Assembly (NCBI RefSeq): GCF_021742065.1
Contig: NZ_JAKKIE010000073.1
Coordinates: forward strand, 1-14,098
DNA from: Rhizorhapis sp. SPR117
GTDB lineage: Bacteria > Pseudomonadota > Alphaproteobacteria > Sphingomonadales > Sphingomonadaceae
DNA: 14,098 bases
Direction of reading: 5' to 3'
A program made the translations under genes and the position numbers. Below the pieces are notes generated by a model. The model did not search any database. It saw only the letters and a program-made list of their open reading frames with translations, and was not told the origin of the DNA. Positions within the stretch are counted from its first letter, which is position 1. Every line of letters begins with the position of its first letter. Below are positions 1 through 7,627 of the stretch, one piece after another.

Positions 1-1
1 C

Positions 2-76
2 GCCGACGAGATCCTCGCCGCCGTCAAACGCTTCTGCCAGAAAACAATGAAGCGAACTTCGGATTCAGGTGACTAG
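2..76 (+). CDS. C-terminal tail of a transposase, probably IS630 family (partial)
   Basis: An open frame enters from the left edge and ends at a TAG at 74-76, giving 24 codons. It reads ADEILAAVKRFCQKTM and then a polar tail ending SDSGD. From memory, IS630-family DDE transposases of Rhizobiales and sphingomonads end with a phrase of the type 'SADEILASVKRFC' shortly after the catalytic Glu region. That recollection is the only basis for the family name; the catalytic core is outside the window. It is the only coding sequence I support on the plus strand, and it converges on the oxygenase gene with 23 bases between their stop codons. The terminal inverted repeat of the element should lie near 77-110, but it cannot be fixed without the other end. 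Confidence 0.5.
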   Translation, partial: ADEILAAVKRFCQKTMKRTSDSGD

Positions 77-99
77 ACTGAGTTGCGAAGGGCTTGGCC

Positions 100-1071
100 T
101 CAGACTCCACCGATCAGCAAGGTCACATTGCTTGTCCGTCGGTTGATGGCGCTGGCGGGATGGGTCTCGCCAGTATGAACTACGCGGTGCATCGTGGGCT
201 TCAGGCCGAAAGCGCGTTGAGCAAGATTGCCGGGGAATACGGCAAAAGAAGTAAGGCCGACCGGTAGTTCTATCCACTGTTTTCCAACCTGTATTTCGGT
301 GCGAACATTCTCTCGCGTTCCGCACAGGGCGGTGAAATAGCGCTCATCGCAATGCGCTCTTTCAATTACCCGCGCATTCGACGTCCGCGACTGTTTTGGA
401 CTCAAGCTCCTGTTTACCCATCCCGGCAGCTTTCCCAGCCCAGGAAGCATCATCATCGCCCCCATCATATCGGAGACACCCTTGTGCCTGAATGGTCCAT
501 CAAGTCGTCCCCGGTGCCGGTCGAGCTGGAAACCAAGCCGACCCCATCTGGCCAGCGAATTTTGGGACATTGCCGCCAAGACTTCGAAGTCCTCAAATCG
601 CTCCTGATATTTGAGGCGCTGGACCGTCACCCGGCGTTCGTTGTACTGCTGCCCTGGCGGTGTAAGCGCTTCCATTAGTTGATCGGCAAGCCGACAGCAT
701 TCGTTCATGGTCGCATCTGCAATGCGATAGCTATCCTTGCCCTGGACAAATCGGCCTGGCGTGGGGACCGGGTGACCTTCGGGCGTGCGATCGATTTCGA
801 CTTTTCGCGCGATATAGCCGTGATGCCCCGGTTGGAAATAGAAAAGGTCGCCCAAGCTGGCAGTAATGTCGCTGTTGCCGTAATGGTTACGGGCGATGTC
901 GATCAGCGGCGCTTCCCATGGCAACTGCTCATCGGGGTCCTCCAGCAGTTGCGACCACAGTTTCCGGATCAGGCCTTCGCAATGCACCCGAATCACTGCC
1001 GCACCATTTGCAAAGCCCGCGGCCAGCATACCTTGCTGAAGTTCCTCGGCGGCGATTTCCAGAAAAACCAT
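100..1071 (-). CDS. Fe(II)/2-oxoglutarate-dependent oxygenase (isopenicillin-N-synthase-like fold)
   Basis: The 323-residue product has the iron-binding facial triad of the double-stranded beta-helix oxygenases in its C-terminal third. The HxD is H240-C-D242 (ERAHCDERYF). The distal His is H295 or H299 (MHRVVH), and an RxS pair, R312 and S314, would hold the 2-oxoglutarate carboxylate. Enzymes of this family use Fe(II), O2 and usually 2-oxoglutarate to hydroxylate, desaturate or cyclise small molecules; the substrate here cannot be read from sequence. The N-terminal half is not recognisable in detail. The ATG at 1071 has no good Shine-Dalgarno; an in-frame ATG 14 codons in is an alternative. 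The protein stops soon after the RxS strand, only about 25 bases from the transposase tail, so slight truncation by the insertion is possible. It is separated from the acyltransferase gene by 146 bases, so it may have its own promoter. Confidence 0.72.
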   Translation of the reverse strand: MVFLEIAAEELQQGMLAAGFANGAAVIRVHCEGLIRKLWSQLLEDPDEQLPWEAPLIDIARNHYGNSDITASLGDLFYFQPGHHGYIARKVEIDRTPEGHPVPTPGRFVQGKDSYRIADATMNECCRLADQLMEALTPPGQQYNERRVTVQRLKYQERFEDFEVLAAMSQNSLARWGRLGFQLDRHRGRLDGPFRHKGVSDMMGAMMMLPGLGKLPGWVNRSLSPKQSRTSNARVIERAHCDERYFTALCGTRENVRTEIQVGKQWIELPVGLTSFAVFPGNLAQRAFGLKPTMHRVVHTGETHPASAINRRTSNVTLLIGGV

Positions 1072-1217
1072 ATCAAAGGTTCTAGATAGGTGGGAGGTAT
1101 TTTGTCAGCCATATAGTGCGCGGCTATACTTATGGGTCATTCACCCGCCCAGACAGCTATCATCCCGAATGATTATGCCGGCAAGAAATCGCCTGATTTC
1201 AATTGAATATTAGCTTA
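1072..1217 (-). other. Intergenic spacer upstream of the oxygenase gene
   Basis: These 146 bases separate the acyltransferase stop (TAA, 1218-1220) from the oxygenase start. The spacer is AT-rich compared with the genes. It holds a 5-bp inverted repeat TATAG/CTATA (1112-1116 and 1124-1128) and a 10-bp palindrome TTCAATTGAA (1198-1207). Either could be part of an operator or promoter, but I see no -35/-10 pair good enough to call and no hairpin followed by a T run on either strand. Confidence 0.3.
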
Positions 1218-2378
1218 TTAGCCATCCCGCAGTGCAGCCGCCCTGGCCACAGCGCGATTGCCCGCCGCAGCGATCTGTGCCCGCTCCGCCCCACGAACCC
1301 GATAGACTCGCTGCCGGAAAAACCACTGATAGGGCCCAAGCTCGATCAAATGGTGAATTACATGCGTAACGAGCAGAGTTATCGGCGTCGTCACCAGGAA
1401 GAACAGCAGCATGGACAGCGCGATGTGATCAGTGAACAGCCCCAGTTTCACAAACAGCAGGCGCATTACATAATACGTATAGGGATGGACCAGATAGAGA
1501 CTGTAGCTCACTGTTCCCAGGTACGTCATCGCCGGTCCGGCAAGCAAACGGCCAGTCAGGCTTCCAGGCGATACCGCGAGGAAAAAGTAGGTAGCCGTCG
1601 ATAGCATCGTAGCGATCAGGAATGGATTTGTGACATCAGCCGGTTTGTAAGCGAACCATGCCGATGACGCGAAATAAATACAGAACAACGCGGCAGCCAG
1701 TTCCAGCGGCCATGCCAGTTCCCGTCTCAGGCTGACGCCACGATCATGCAGGACACGAATGCCCAAGCCGAACAGGAAATAGGTCGCAATCGGATAACGG
1801 AAAAGGAACAAGACAGATAGGAAAAGCACCAGACCGCCAACCACCCATCTGCGCTGTTTCACCAGAAACGTCACACCCAGACAGGTGAGAATATAAAACA
1901 TCACCTCATAAGTCAGACTCCACGCATTGGGCGTGAGTTGCTCGGTCTGCAGAAACAGATTGGTAAAGGTGAAACCGCCAATGATCGCACGCCAATTGTT
2001 GGTTTCCGGATATTCATTTGTCACCGAGTTCAGCAAAACGAACAACAGCGTCAGAGCAAAAAACAGCGGATAAAGGCGCAACAGGCGTCTCAAGGCGAAC
2101 TGGCCTGCGGAATAGCGCAGGATGCTGGGCAGGATAACGAAGCCGCTGATGGTGAAGAACAACTCCACGCCATAAACCCCGAATTGCCAGGGCCGGACCA
2201 CGAAGGCGACATAATCCGAATGATTCTGATATATATGTTCAGCGGTGCCGCCTAATAAATGAGCGCAGAAAACCATCATTGCGGCAATTCCACGCAGGCT
2301 ATGCGCGGCGCAATTGAAGTCCCCGCGCGCATTCTTTCGCGCTGGGGAGGATAGGCTAGGGTGATTATTTTCCGTCAT
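1218..2378 (-). CDS. Membrane acyltransferase, acyltransferase-3 family (glycan O-acylation)
   Basis: The 386-residue protein is an integral inner-membrane protein with about ten hydrophobic helices, the usual size for the acyltransferase-3 (OafA/NolL/ExoZ-like) family. Family marks are visible in order: SLRGIAAMMVFCAH with R29 and the likely catalytic H40; VELFFTISGFVI at 71-82; the basic stretch RRLLRLYP at 97-104; WSLTYEVMFY at 153-162; and SYSLYLVHP near the C-terminal third. Members move acetyl or other short acyl groups from the cytoplasm onto sugars of lipopolysaccharide or exopolysaccharide. In this locus the natural reading is O-acetylation or O-acylation of the glycan. The tail after the last helix is basic and cytoplasmic. 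Parts of the gene are visibly AT-richer than the lux-like fusion (for example bases 1861-1920 are about 43% GC), which may reflect separate acquisition. The ATG at 2378 has only a weak ribosome-binding site. Confidence 0.88.
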   Translation of the reverse strand: MTENNHPSLSSPARKNARGDFNCAAHSLRGIAAMMVFCAHLLGGTAEHIYQNHSDYVAFVVRPWQFGVYGVELFFTISGFVILPSILRYSAGQFALRRLLRLYPLFFALTLLFVLLNSVTNEYPETNNWRAIIGGFTFTNLFLQTEQLTPNAWSLTYEVMFYILTCLGVTFLVKQRRWVVGGLVLFLSVLFLFRYPIATYFLFGLGIRVLHDRGVSLRRELAWPLELAAALFCIYFASSAWFAYKPADVTNPFLIATMLSTATYFFLAVSPGSLTGRLLAGPAMTYLGTVSYSLYLVHPYTYYVMRLLFVKLGLFTDHIALSMLLFFLVTTPITLLVTHVIHHLIELGPYQWFFRQRVYRVRGAERAQIAAAGNRAVARAAALRDG

Positions 2379-2578
2379 GAAACCGTCACGAGCTGTCTAT
2401 GAGTCCGAAGCTGATCATAGTTCAACGGTCCGGGGTCCCGGTGCGCTATTCCGTATTAAGATCATCCCCCTTGTGGCCTTGCCTGCCGGAGCGTTCGACC
2501 AAAGGAAGTATGGGGGAAAGCGAAACAGGATTATTTGGCTATGACAGCAGCTCAACTGTCCCATTTCAGGACATGACC
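2379..2578 (-). other. 200-base intergenic spacer between the lux-like fusion and the acyltransferase gene
   Basis: No gene is supported here. On the minus strand, just after the fusion's TAG, there are two short overlapping inverted repeats: TGTCC/GGACA (2557-2561 and 2569-2573) and GACAG/CTGTC (2543-2547 and 2556-2560). They are five-base stems without a T run, so a terminator cannot be claimed. Further along, an ATG at about 2466 would open a 16-codon reading frame directly after AAGGGGG; it has no spacing for a ribosome-binding site and is probably chance. A TTGAAC near 2420 could be a -35 box, but the matching -10 is poor. The length of the gap suggests that the acyltransferase gene is transcribed at least partly on its own. 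Confidence 0.3.
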
Positions 2579-5113
2579 CTAGAACGGTCCGCCCATAGAA
2601 ACCCAGCGTACCAGACGATCCATCGGGAACAGACCATCCCAGGGCGATTGGAAATGGGTCATGCGGCCAATATCAGGAAAGCGTACTGCCCCACGCAATG
2701 CGGCACGTTCAGCAAAGGCCAGGCGGCGTGGACCAGCCATGGCAAGGCCGATCGTCTGAATGTCGGGACTGGCGAAGTCGGCGCAGGCAAGACCATCGCT
2801 GACCGTGCTGACAGAGATAACCCGCGAATAGCGGGGTGGCTCCAGCGCGGACGGCGCGCGCGCGTTGAATAACACGGTCCAGGTCGAATCCTGCGAGGCC
2901 CATACCTCCCCTGTCAGTTCCTGACGAAGCCGTGCGCTTTGGATGGCCGAAATCGTGCCGGGATCGGCAGGCGCCTTGGGAATACGTATGGCCGCCTTTT
3001 CCATCTCCTCCGCCAGAAGGGCGGCAAATTCGCGCGGGCTGGCTGCATCTCCGCCTTCTTCAACGAAGATGTTATGGGGTGAAGCACAGGCATATTGGTC
3101 GAATACCGACGCATCGATGGCTGCGGCTCTCGCCAGTTTCCGGACGTTGCGGGGTGTATCCAGCCTGTCCCTGCCAATCACCATATAGGAAAGCTTTGGA
3201 CCAAAGATGATGTCCTCGGTACTGAAAGGCCTTGGCAGGGTCAGGATCCCGGCAACGGCCTCTGCTCCGCCCCACGCGATCCGGACATCGGCCGTCTCCG
3301 ACATGTGTTCGGCCGCCGCGCGGTCGAGCCGATCGAAATAGACGATTGCGATACTCTGCAAGATGTCGTCGCCCTTCAGTATCCGCCCACCTGCTGTTGG
3401 CACTTCAAGGCCCCGAAAGGCATCGAGCAGAGCAGGTAAGGCGCGACTGAAACTGCTCGCTGCCTTGATGAGATTGGCATTCCGGCAGATAATGGCCTGA
3501 ACCAGCGCCAACATGCCGAGCAAAGGAACATTTCCAGCAAGCCAATGAGAAACAAGTCCACGCGGCATGGCGCGCAGGAAGGCACGACCATGGTCGGCGC
3601 ATGGCAGGAAGCCATCAAGATGCCCACGCTGCCCACGCAATGAATCATCCGCGAGCCGCCGCAGCGCACCACTGGCGCACCAACTGGTGAGGAACAGCAA
3701 GCCCTGCTGACGCAATGGTGCAAGCGGACCCTCTCCCGCCGCCCATTTGCGGCTGGCGGCAGCAATCAGCGTGATAAGCTCATCCGAACTGTAGCTATCG
3801 AGCAGCGTCCGTCTATCCCTGAGCTGTGCGGCCAGCGCATTGATGTCTGCAACGACTGGAAGACTGCGCGTATCGACAGGCGCCTGCAGGTCGCCAGCGA
3901 CGTGATTGGTCCCCGCCTCCCACAGCAATCGCACATTGCTTGGCGCCTGAACGATGGCCGCGTGCTGCTGTACTGCTTGGGGAGCCATTTTTTCGCCCAT
4001 GATATCGCCGCAACCACGCACTTCGGCCTTTTTGGCGCGGCCAAGCACACGAAAGCGGGTGCCGCCCCAGATGTCGCCCGGACGTGGGCGCCCGGTAATC
4101 ATGCCGACATCATCCGTCAGCACGGCAATGCCGGGGTAAGAATGGGGTAGCGGCGTCAGAAATTCGAGAAGCCCCTCCTCCCCATCTCTGACCGGCTCAT
4201 AGGTAGCGGGATCGCGGACGATCACCTCGGCAAAGGCCGGACAGTGTTTGTCGCCTTCTGGTCCTGTGGGGTAAGTCACGCCCATCTGTTCGGTAAAGCC
4301 ATAGAAATCGATGACATGGTCGGCAGGAACGCCCAGCGCGTCACGCATGGCCCGGTCAAAAACTTCAGGGGACACCCGCTGGTCGGCAAGTTTCTTCCAA
4401 CCGCCAATATGCACCACATGCGATCCCGCCGGCATCGAAAAGCCGCGCCCGGCGCGCAGCAACGGCTCCACCGCAAAGGCATAAAGCACATAGGTAAAGC
4501 CAAAAACCATCGCAGGGCCGTCAAGGCTGGACAGCGCGTCCGCGAACGCCTGCTCTTGCAGGACAAGCGAGCCATTCGCATCGATATCCATGAAATACTG
4601 AACCTCGCTGGCAAGGTTCAGGAATCCCCGCACCGCCGCCCCGCGCGCACCCAGGCCACCATGCTGGTCCTTGCCGGGCGGAACATCGAGAACGAGGAGA
4701 GGCCGCCGCTTGCCGCCCAGTGCCTCACTGACGACGCTGGTAAGAGCGCGCACCTGTCGCTTTGCCGTTATCGCATCAACCACCACCGCGCTGGGAATAC
4801 CGCTCGTCGCCGAGGAACTGAGCGTGGAGCGAATGTCTGCAAGATCGACCGAACGCAGCACATCGGAATTTTCCTTGAACGCCTGCGCCGGAAGGAACGG
4901 AAAATCTGTAAGCGAGGTAAAAACATGCTCCTGTCCGAAACCACGCTTGGCGCAAAAATGCCTGTAAGCAGCGCAATTTTCGACATGGTGCCGATATGCG
5001 GAATTCATCGCCGCAAGCAGGCGGCGCTGTCGCTCCGGCTCTGGCAGGCCATAGGGTGCGGCGCGCAACAGGTCGCCGATCGGGTCCGCATCCTGTTCGA
5101 TCAAGCCGCGCAT
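2579..5113 (-). CDS. LuxE-LuxC fusion: acyl-protein synthetase joined to acyl (fatty) reductase
   Basis: The 844-residue protein joins two enzymes that are separate in bioluminescent bacteria. Residues about 1-390 match acyl-protein synthetase LuxE: an adenylate-forming STLSSSATSGIP loop (96-107), VIDFYGFTEQMG (267-278), and GRAKKAEVRGCGD with C368, close to the acylated Cys reported near 362 in LuxE. Residues about 395-844 match LuxC reductase: HWLAGNVPLLG (523-533) of the nucleotide-binding region and FDQYACASPH with C676 as the likely catalytic thiol. Known chemistry: LuxE activates an acid with ATP, takes it on its Cys and hands it to LuxC, which reduces it with NADPH to an aldehyde. Both halves are full length with both thiols present, and the linker region (about 380-440) shows no sign of damage, so a working fusion is likely. 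The order E then C differs from luxCDABE. No luciferase (luxAB) or luxD lies nearby. The start overlaps the dehydrogenase stop by 13 nt. The substrate is unknown and need not be a long-chain acid. Confidence 0.88.
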   Translation of the reverse strand: MRGLIEQDADPIGDLLRAAPYGLPEPERQRRLLAAMNSAYRHHVENCAAYRHFCAKRGFGQEHVFTSLTDFPFLPAQAFKENSDVLRSVDLADIRSTLSSSATSGIPSAVVVDAITAKRQVRALTSVVSEALGGKRRPLLVLDVPPGKDQHGGLGARGAAVRGFLNLASEVQYFMDIDANGSLVLQEQAFADALSSLDGPAMVFGFTYVLYAFAVEPLLRAGRGFSMPAGSHVVHIGGWKKLADQRVSPEVFDRAMRDALGVPADHVIDFYGFTEQMGVTYPTGPEGDKHCPAFAEVIVRDPATYEPVRDGEEGLLEFLTPLPHSYPGIAVLTDDVGMITGRPRPGDIWGGTRFRVLGRAKKAEVRGCGDIMGEKMAPQAVQQHAAIVQAPSNVRLLWEAGTNHVAGDLQAPVDTRSLPVVADINALAAQLRDRRTLLDSYSSDELITLIAAASRKWAAGEGPLAPLRQQGLLFLTSWCASGALRRLADDSLRGQRGHLDGFLPCADHGRAFLRAMPRGLVSHWLAGNVPLLGMLALVQAIICRNANLIKAASSFSRALPALLDAFRGLEVPTAGGRILKGDDILQSIAIVYFDRLDRAAAEHMSETADVRIAWGGAEAVAGILTLPRPFSTEDIIFGPKLSYMVIGRDRLDTPRNVRKLARAAAIDASVFDQYACASPHNIFVEEGGDAASPREFAALLAEEMEKAAIRIPKAPADPGTISAIQSARLRQELTGEVWASQDSTWTVLFNARAPSALEPPRYSRVISVSTVSDGLACADFASPDIQTIGLAMAGPRRLAFAERAALRGAVRFPDIGRMTHFQSPWDGLFPMDRLVRWVSMGGPF

Positions 5114-6243
5114 ATCGCATCGTCCAGAATTTCGTCGAGTGCCCGACAGTCAAGCGGTCGTGGATTGGCGCGCGCACAGACATCCTCAAGCGCTGCCGCC
5201 AACAGGCCATCACGATCGGCAATGCGCTTGCCGGTCATCGGATTGGGTACGGCAAGATCACGGCGCATCTGCGTGATTTTGTCCATCAGGGCATCGGCAC
5301 CGGCAAGCCCGACCGCCTCCGCTAGCCGATCATATTTCGACCGCACTGTTTCATCCCGGCAATTATAACGTAGCGCCGGGACCAGCATGAACCCGGTGGC
5401 GGCGCCATGCCCAATTCCCAACTCGGCCAACTGATGCGCGATTGCGTGGCCGGCGCCGGGAACCTTCAGATTCTGGACCCAGCCTGCCATCATCGCTGCA
5501 TTCATCACGTTCAGCCGCGCGTCCATGTCTTGCGGCTCAGCAATGGACCGGGGCAGCTCCCGCAACAGCGTGCGCACCGCCTGTTCCGCCAAAAGATCGA
5601 CAAGGGAATTGTCAAAACGCGATGCATAGCCCTCTACGGCGTGGGCCAGAGCGTCAAAGCCCGCCGCAATCCTGACGGCAGACGGAACCCCCATGGTAAG
5701 AGCAGGGTCAAGAATCACTACATCGGGCAGCAGCTCATGAGACACCATCGGCTTTTTGGCATGATGGGGATGAACGGCAAAAACCGCCGCCGAACTAACC
5801 TCCGATCCCGATCCTGAAGTGGTTGGAACCGCGACAAGGCGGGCGCGTCCCCGCAGGCGCGGCAGGGCGAAAGGCCGCACTGCCTCCTCAGGATCAAGGT
5901 CAGGCTGTTCATAGAAGGCCCAGGCGATCTTGGCGCCGTCCAGCACCGATCCACCGCCTGCAGCGACAATCCAGTCAGGCCCAAACTCGGTGATTTCGGT
6001 AATCACGGGCTGCAACGTGTCCAGCGACGGTTCGCCCTTCGGCGCGGCAATGAAGCGGACATCCTGTGCCCGGACAGCCGCTCTTAACTTGTCACCAGCA
6101 ACCGAATCTTGCAGCAGGGACGACGATGCCAGCACTGCCACGCGCGCGGCGGGAAGCGCCCGCAGCACCCCTATGGACCCAACCCCGGAAAAAACCTCTC
6201 CGGCCGATACGAAGCGCGGAACAGGCAGGCGGACTGAAAGCAC
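5101..6243 (-). CDS. Iron-containing (group III) alcohol dehydrogenase
   Basis: With a GTG start the product is 380 residues, the usual size of the family. The N-terminal nucleotide domain has GGGSVLDGAK (96-105) and PTTSGSGSEVSSAAVF (140-155). The C-terminal helical domain supplies the metal site: D197 and H201 in GFDALAHAVEGY, H266, and H279 in GIGHG, with the conserved H270 between them. These correspond to the Fe ligands of FucO. Members interconvert alcohols and aldehydes or ketones with NAD(P)H. Placed directly before the LuxE-LuxC fusion, it is the natural candidate to reduce the aldehyde that fusion makes. A longer frame opens at an ATG at 6354 or 6276, but those starts lie inside the ligase gene. 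The GTG at 6243-6241 sits one base past the ligase TAG, with AGGGGG seven bases upstream, and is preferred. The stop overlaps the next start by 13 nt. Confidence 0.88.
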   Translation of the reverse strand: MLSVRLPVPRFVSAGEVFSGVGSIGVLRALPAARVAVLASSSLLQDSVAGDKLRAAVRAQDVRFIAAPKGEPSLDTLQPVITEITEFGPDWIVAAGGGSVLDGAKIAWAFYEQPDLDPEEAVRPFALPRLRGRARLVAVPTTSGSGSEVSSAAVFAVHPHHAKKPMVSHELLPDVVILDPALTMGVPSAVRIAAGFDALAHAVEGYASRFDNSLVDLLAEQAVRTLLRELPRSIAEPQDMDARLNVMNAAMMAGWVQNLKVPGAGHAIAHQLAELGIGHGAATGFMLVPALRYNCRDETVRSKYDRLAEAVGLAGADALMDKITQMRRDLAVPNPMTGKRIADRDGLLAAALEDVCARANPRPLDCRALDEILDDAICAA

Positions 6244-6244
6244 C

Positions 6245-7627
6245 CTAGGTCCCCCTGCACTGCGCCGCGACGGCATGGCGGATGATCTTGCCGGTCTCGC
6301 TGCGCTGTATAAACGCGACAGGATGGATGCGCGATGGCACCTTGAATCCTTCAAGGCGCTGATAGCAGAAGCGAGACAGCTCGATTTCGCTGATGTCCCT
6401 GCGCGTCACGATTGCCGCCTCGACCCGGTCGGTGCCAAAAGCACAGGCATCCTCGACCGCGTCATGTTCGAGGAGAACCTTCTCAATTTCGGCGGGATAG
6501 ACCTTGTACCCGCCTATATTGATGAGATCCTTGAAACGGCCAGTGACATGCAGAAACCCTTCTTCATCAATCCGACCCTGGTCGCCGGTATGCAAATATC
6601 CATCGCGGAAGGCAGCTGCCGTCTGTTCAGGATCGTTCCAATATCCCTGCGCCACCGTTGGCCCGGCGATCAACACCTCATTTTCATCCGACAATCGGAG
6701 ATCGATCCCGGGCATCGCCTGACCAACTGATCCATAATAGGCCGGCCCACATTGACTAAGAGATATGAATGTCGATCTGGAAGCCTCTGTAAGACCATAA
6801 TAAACCATCAGGTTTACATCAGGCAGCATCTTTTGAAGCCGCGCAGCCTGGGGCGGTGGCAGGGGAGCCGAATTAATGACGATGAAGCGCAGATTACGAC
6901 AACGTTCCTGAAACACCTCGCCATAGCGATCCATCAGCATGGCATAGCCCAGCGGGGTTCCGGGAAATCCCGTCGCACCCCAGTCGGCCACTTTGCGAAG
7001 GACTCGCCCCACCCGGGTCAGGCCCGGTTCGATATAGACCGCTCCCCCGCATGACAGGTTACAATAGACATGGCCGAGGCCGAAACTGTGCGACAATGGC
7101 AGGATGACAACCTCTCGATCCTGCGCCGTATAGCCAACGAACCCGATAATGTTCCGGATGGCCGCCAAGGTGTTGCCATGGGTCAACATCACTCCCTTGG
7201 GCCGCCCCGTAGACCCCGTCGTGTACATGAGCGTGGCAAGATCGTCCGTCATGCGTTCGGCATCGGGCAAGGCGCCGTCGCGTGTGGCAAGCGCTTCGAT
7301 TATAGTTGTCGCGTCAAGGATTGCCCGTGGCATGCAGCTGTCCCGAACGGCGTTGATTGTGGTAACCAACGCGTTCGGCTCTAGGGGCACCGAAATGCCG
7401 CCCGCCATCAAAATACCGAAATGCGCCGCGATGAAATCCACGCTATTGGGAAGCATCAGCGCCACCCGGTCGCCGGGACGCACACCGCCATGACGCAGCC
7501 AGATCGCGATGCGGCGGCTCGCCTCGGCAAGCTCGGCGTAGCTGCGCGTATTTTTGGGATCGGCAACCGCTTCCCGTTCGGCAAAACGTTCCGCACCCTG
7601 GAGTATCATGTCCTGAAGCAGGGTCAT
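6245..7627 (-). CDS. AMP-forming acyl-CoA/acyl-ACP ligase (class I adenylate-forming enzyme)
   Basis: This 460-residue protein carries the complete signature of the ANL superfamily. The phosphate-binding loop is MYTTGSTGRPKG (134-145). A5 is YYGLTEAS (276-283). HTGDQGRIDEEGF (346-358) contains D349, which contacts ribose. The hinge region is GRFKDLINIGGYKVYPAE (363-380), and SETGKIIRHAV holds the catalytic lysine K447. Such enzymes turn a carboxylic acid and ATP into an acyl-adenylate and then load CoA or a carrier-protein phosphopantetheine. The ACP gene directly upstream shares an ATGA overlap (7624-7627), so loading of that ACP is the simplest reading. The protein is shorter than typical acyl-CoA synthetases (about 500-550) because of a compact region near 105-130. 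Ligases of similar layout accompany exosortase/PEP-CTERM-type polysaccharide loci, but no exosortase is visible here. The substrate cannot be predicted from sequence by eye. Confidence 0.88.
   Translation of the reverse strand: MTLLQDMILQGAERFAEREAVADPKNTRSYAELAEASRRIAIWLRHGGVRPGDRVALMLPNSVDFIAAHFGILMAGGISVPLEPNALVTTINAVRDSCMPRAILDATTIIEALATRDGALPDAERMTDDLATLMYTTGSTGRPKGVMLTHGNTLAAIRNIIGFVGYTAQDREVVILPLSHSFGLGHVYCNLSCGGAVYIEPGLTRVGRVLRKVADWGATGFPGTPLGYAMLMDRYGEVFQERCRNLRFIVINSAPLPPPQAARLQKMLPDVNLMVYYGLTEASRSTFISLSQCGPAYYGSVGQAMPGIDLRLSDENEVLIAGPTVAQGYWNDPEQTAAAFRDGYLHTGDQGRIDEEGFLHVTGRFKDLINIGGYKVYPAEIEKVLLEHDAVEDACAFGTDRVEAAIVTRRDISEIELSRFCYQRLEGFKVPSRIHPVAFIQRSETGKIIRHAVAAQCRGT
6251..6256 (-). 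promoter_or_regulatory. Shine-Dalgarno deciding the GTG start of the alcohol dehydrogenase
   Basis: On the minus strand AGGGGG is followed by seven bases (including the ligase TAG) and then GTG. It lies in the last codons of the ligase gene, so dehydrogenase translation is probably coupled to termination of the ligase. No comparable site precedes the upstream in-frame ATG codons at 6276 and 6354. Confidence 0.6.

Noticed and set aside
352..1089. Two plus-strand frames of 108 and 136 codons across the oxygenase gene
   Set aside because: Both are antisense to the oxygenase, whose iron-site motifs are clear on the minus strand. They have no motif or ribosome-binding site of their own.
2430..2470. 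A 16-codon leader-like frame before the acyltransferase gene and the CCGGG-AC-CCCGG palindrome beside it
   Set aside because: The ATG has its purine run directly adjacent with no spacing, and the palindrome has a two-base centre that cannot form a normal hairpin loop. Neither is supported as regulatory.
2543..2573. Possible terminator after the LuxE-LuxC fusion
   Set aside because: Only two alternative five-base stems with no following T run; too weak to call.
2579..5113. A bioluminescence (lux) operon
   Set aside because: No luciferase alpha or beta subunit, luxD or luxG is present. The lux-like enzymes sit with an ACP, a ligase and glycan genes, so light production is not the likely function.
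4244..5368. A 374-codon open frame on the plus strand
   Set aside because: It lies opposite the LuxE half and the dehydrogenase end, is very rich in Arg, His and Ala with no recognisable motif, and is a GC-driven antisense shadow of well-supported genes.
5930..6730. A 266-codon open frame on the plus strand
   Set aside because: It is opposite the dehydrogenase and ligase genes, whose motifs are unmistakable. Its own product has no family pattern.
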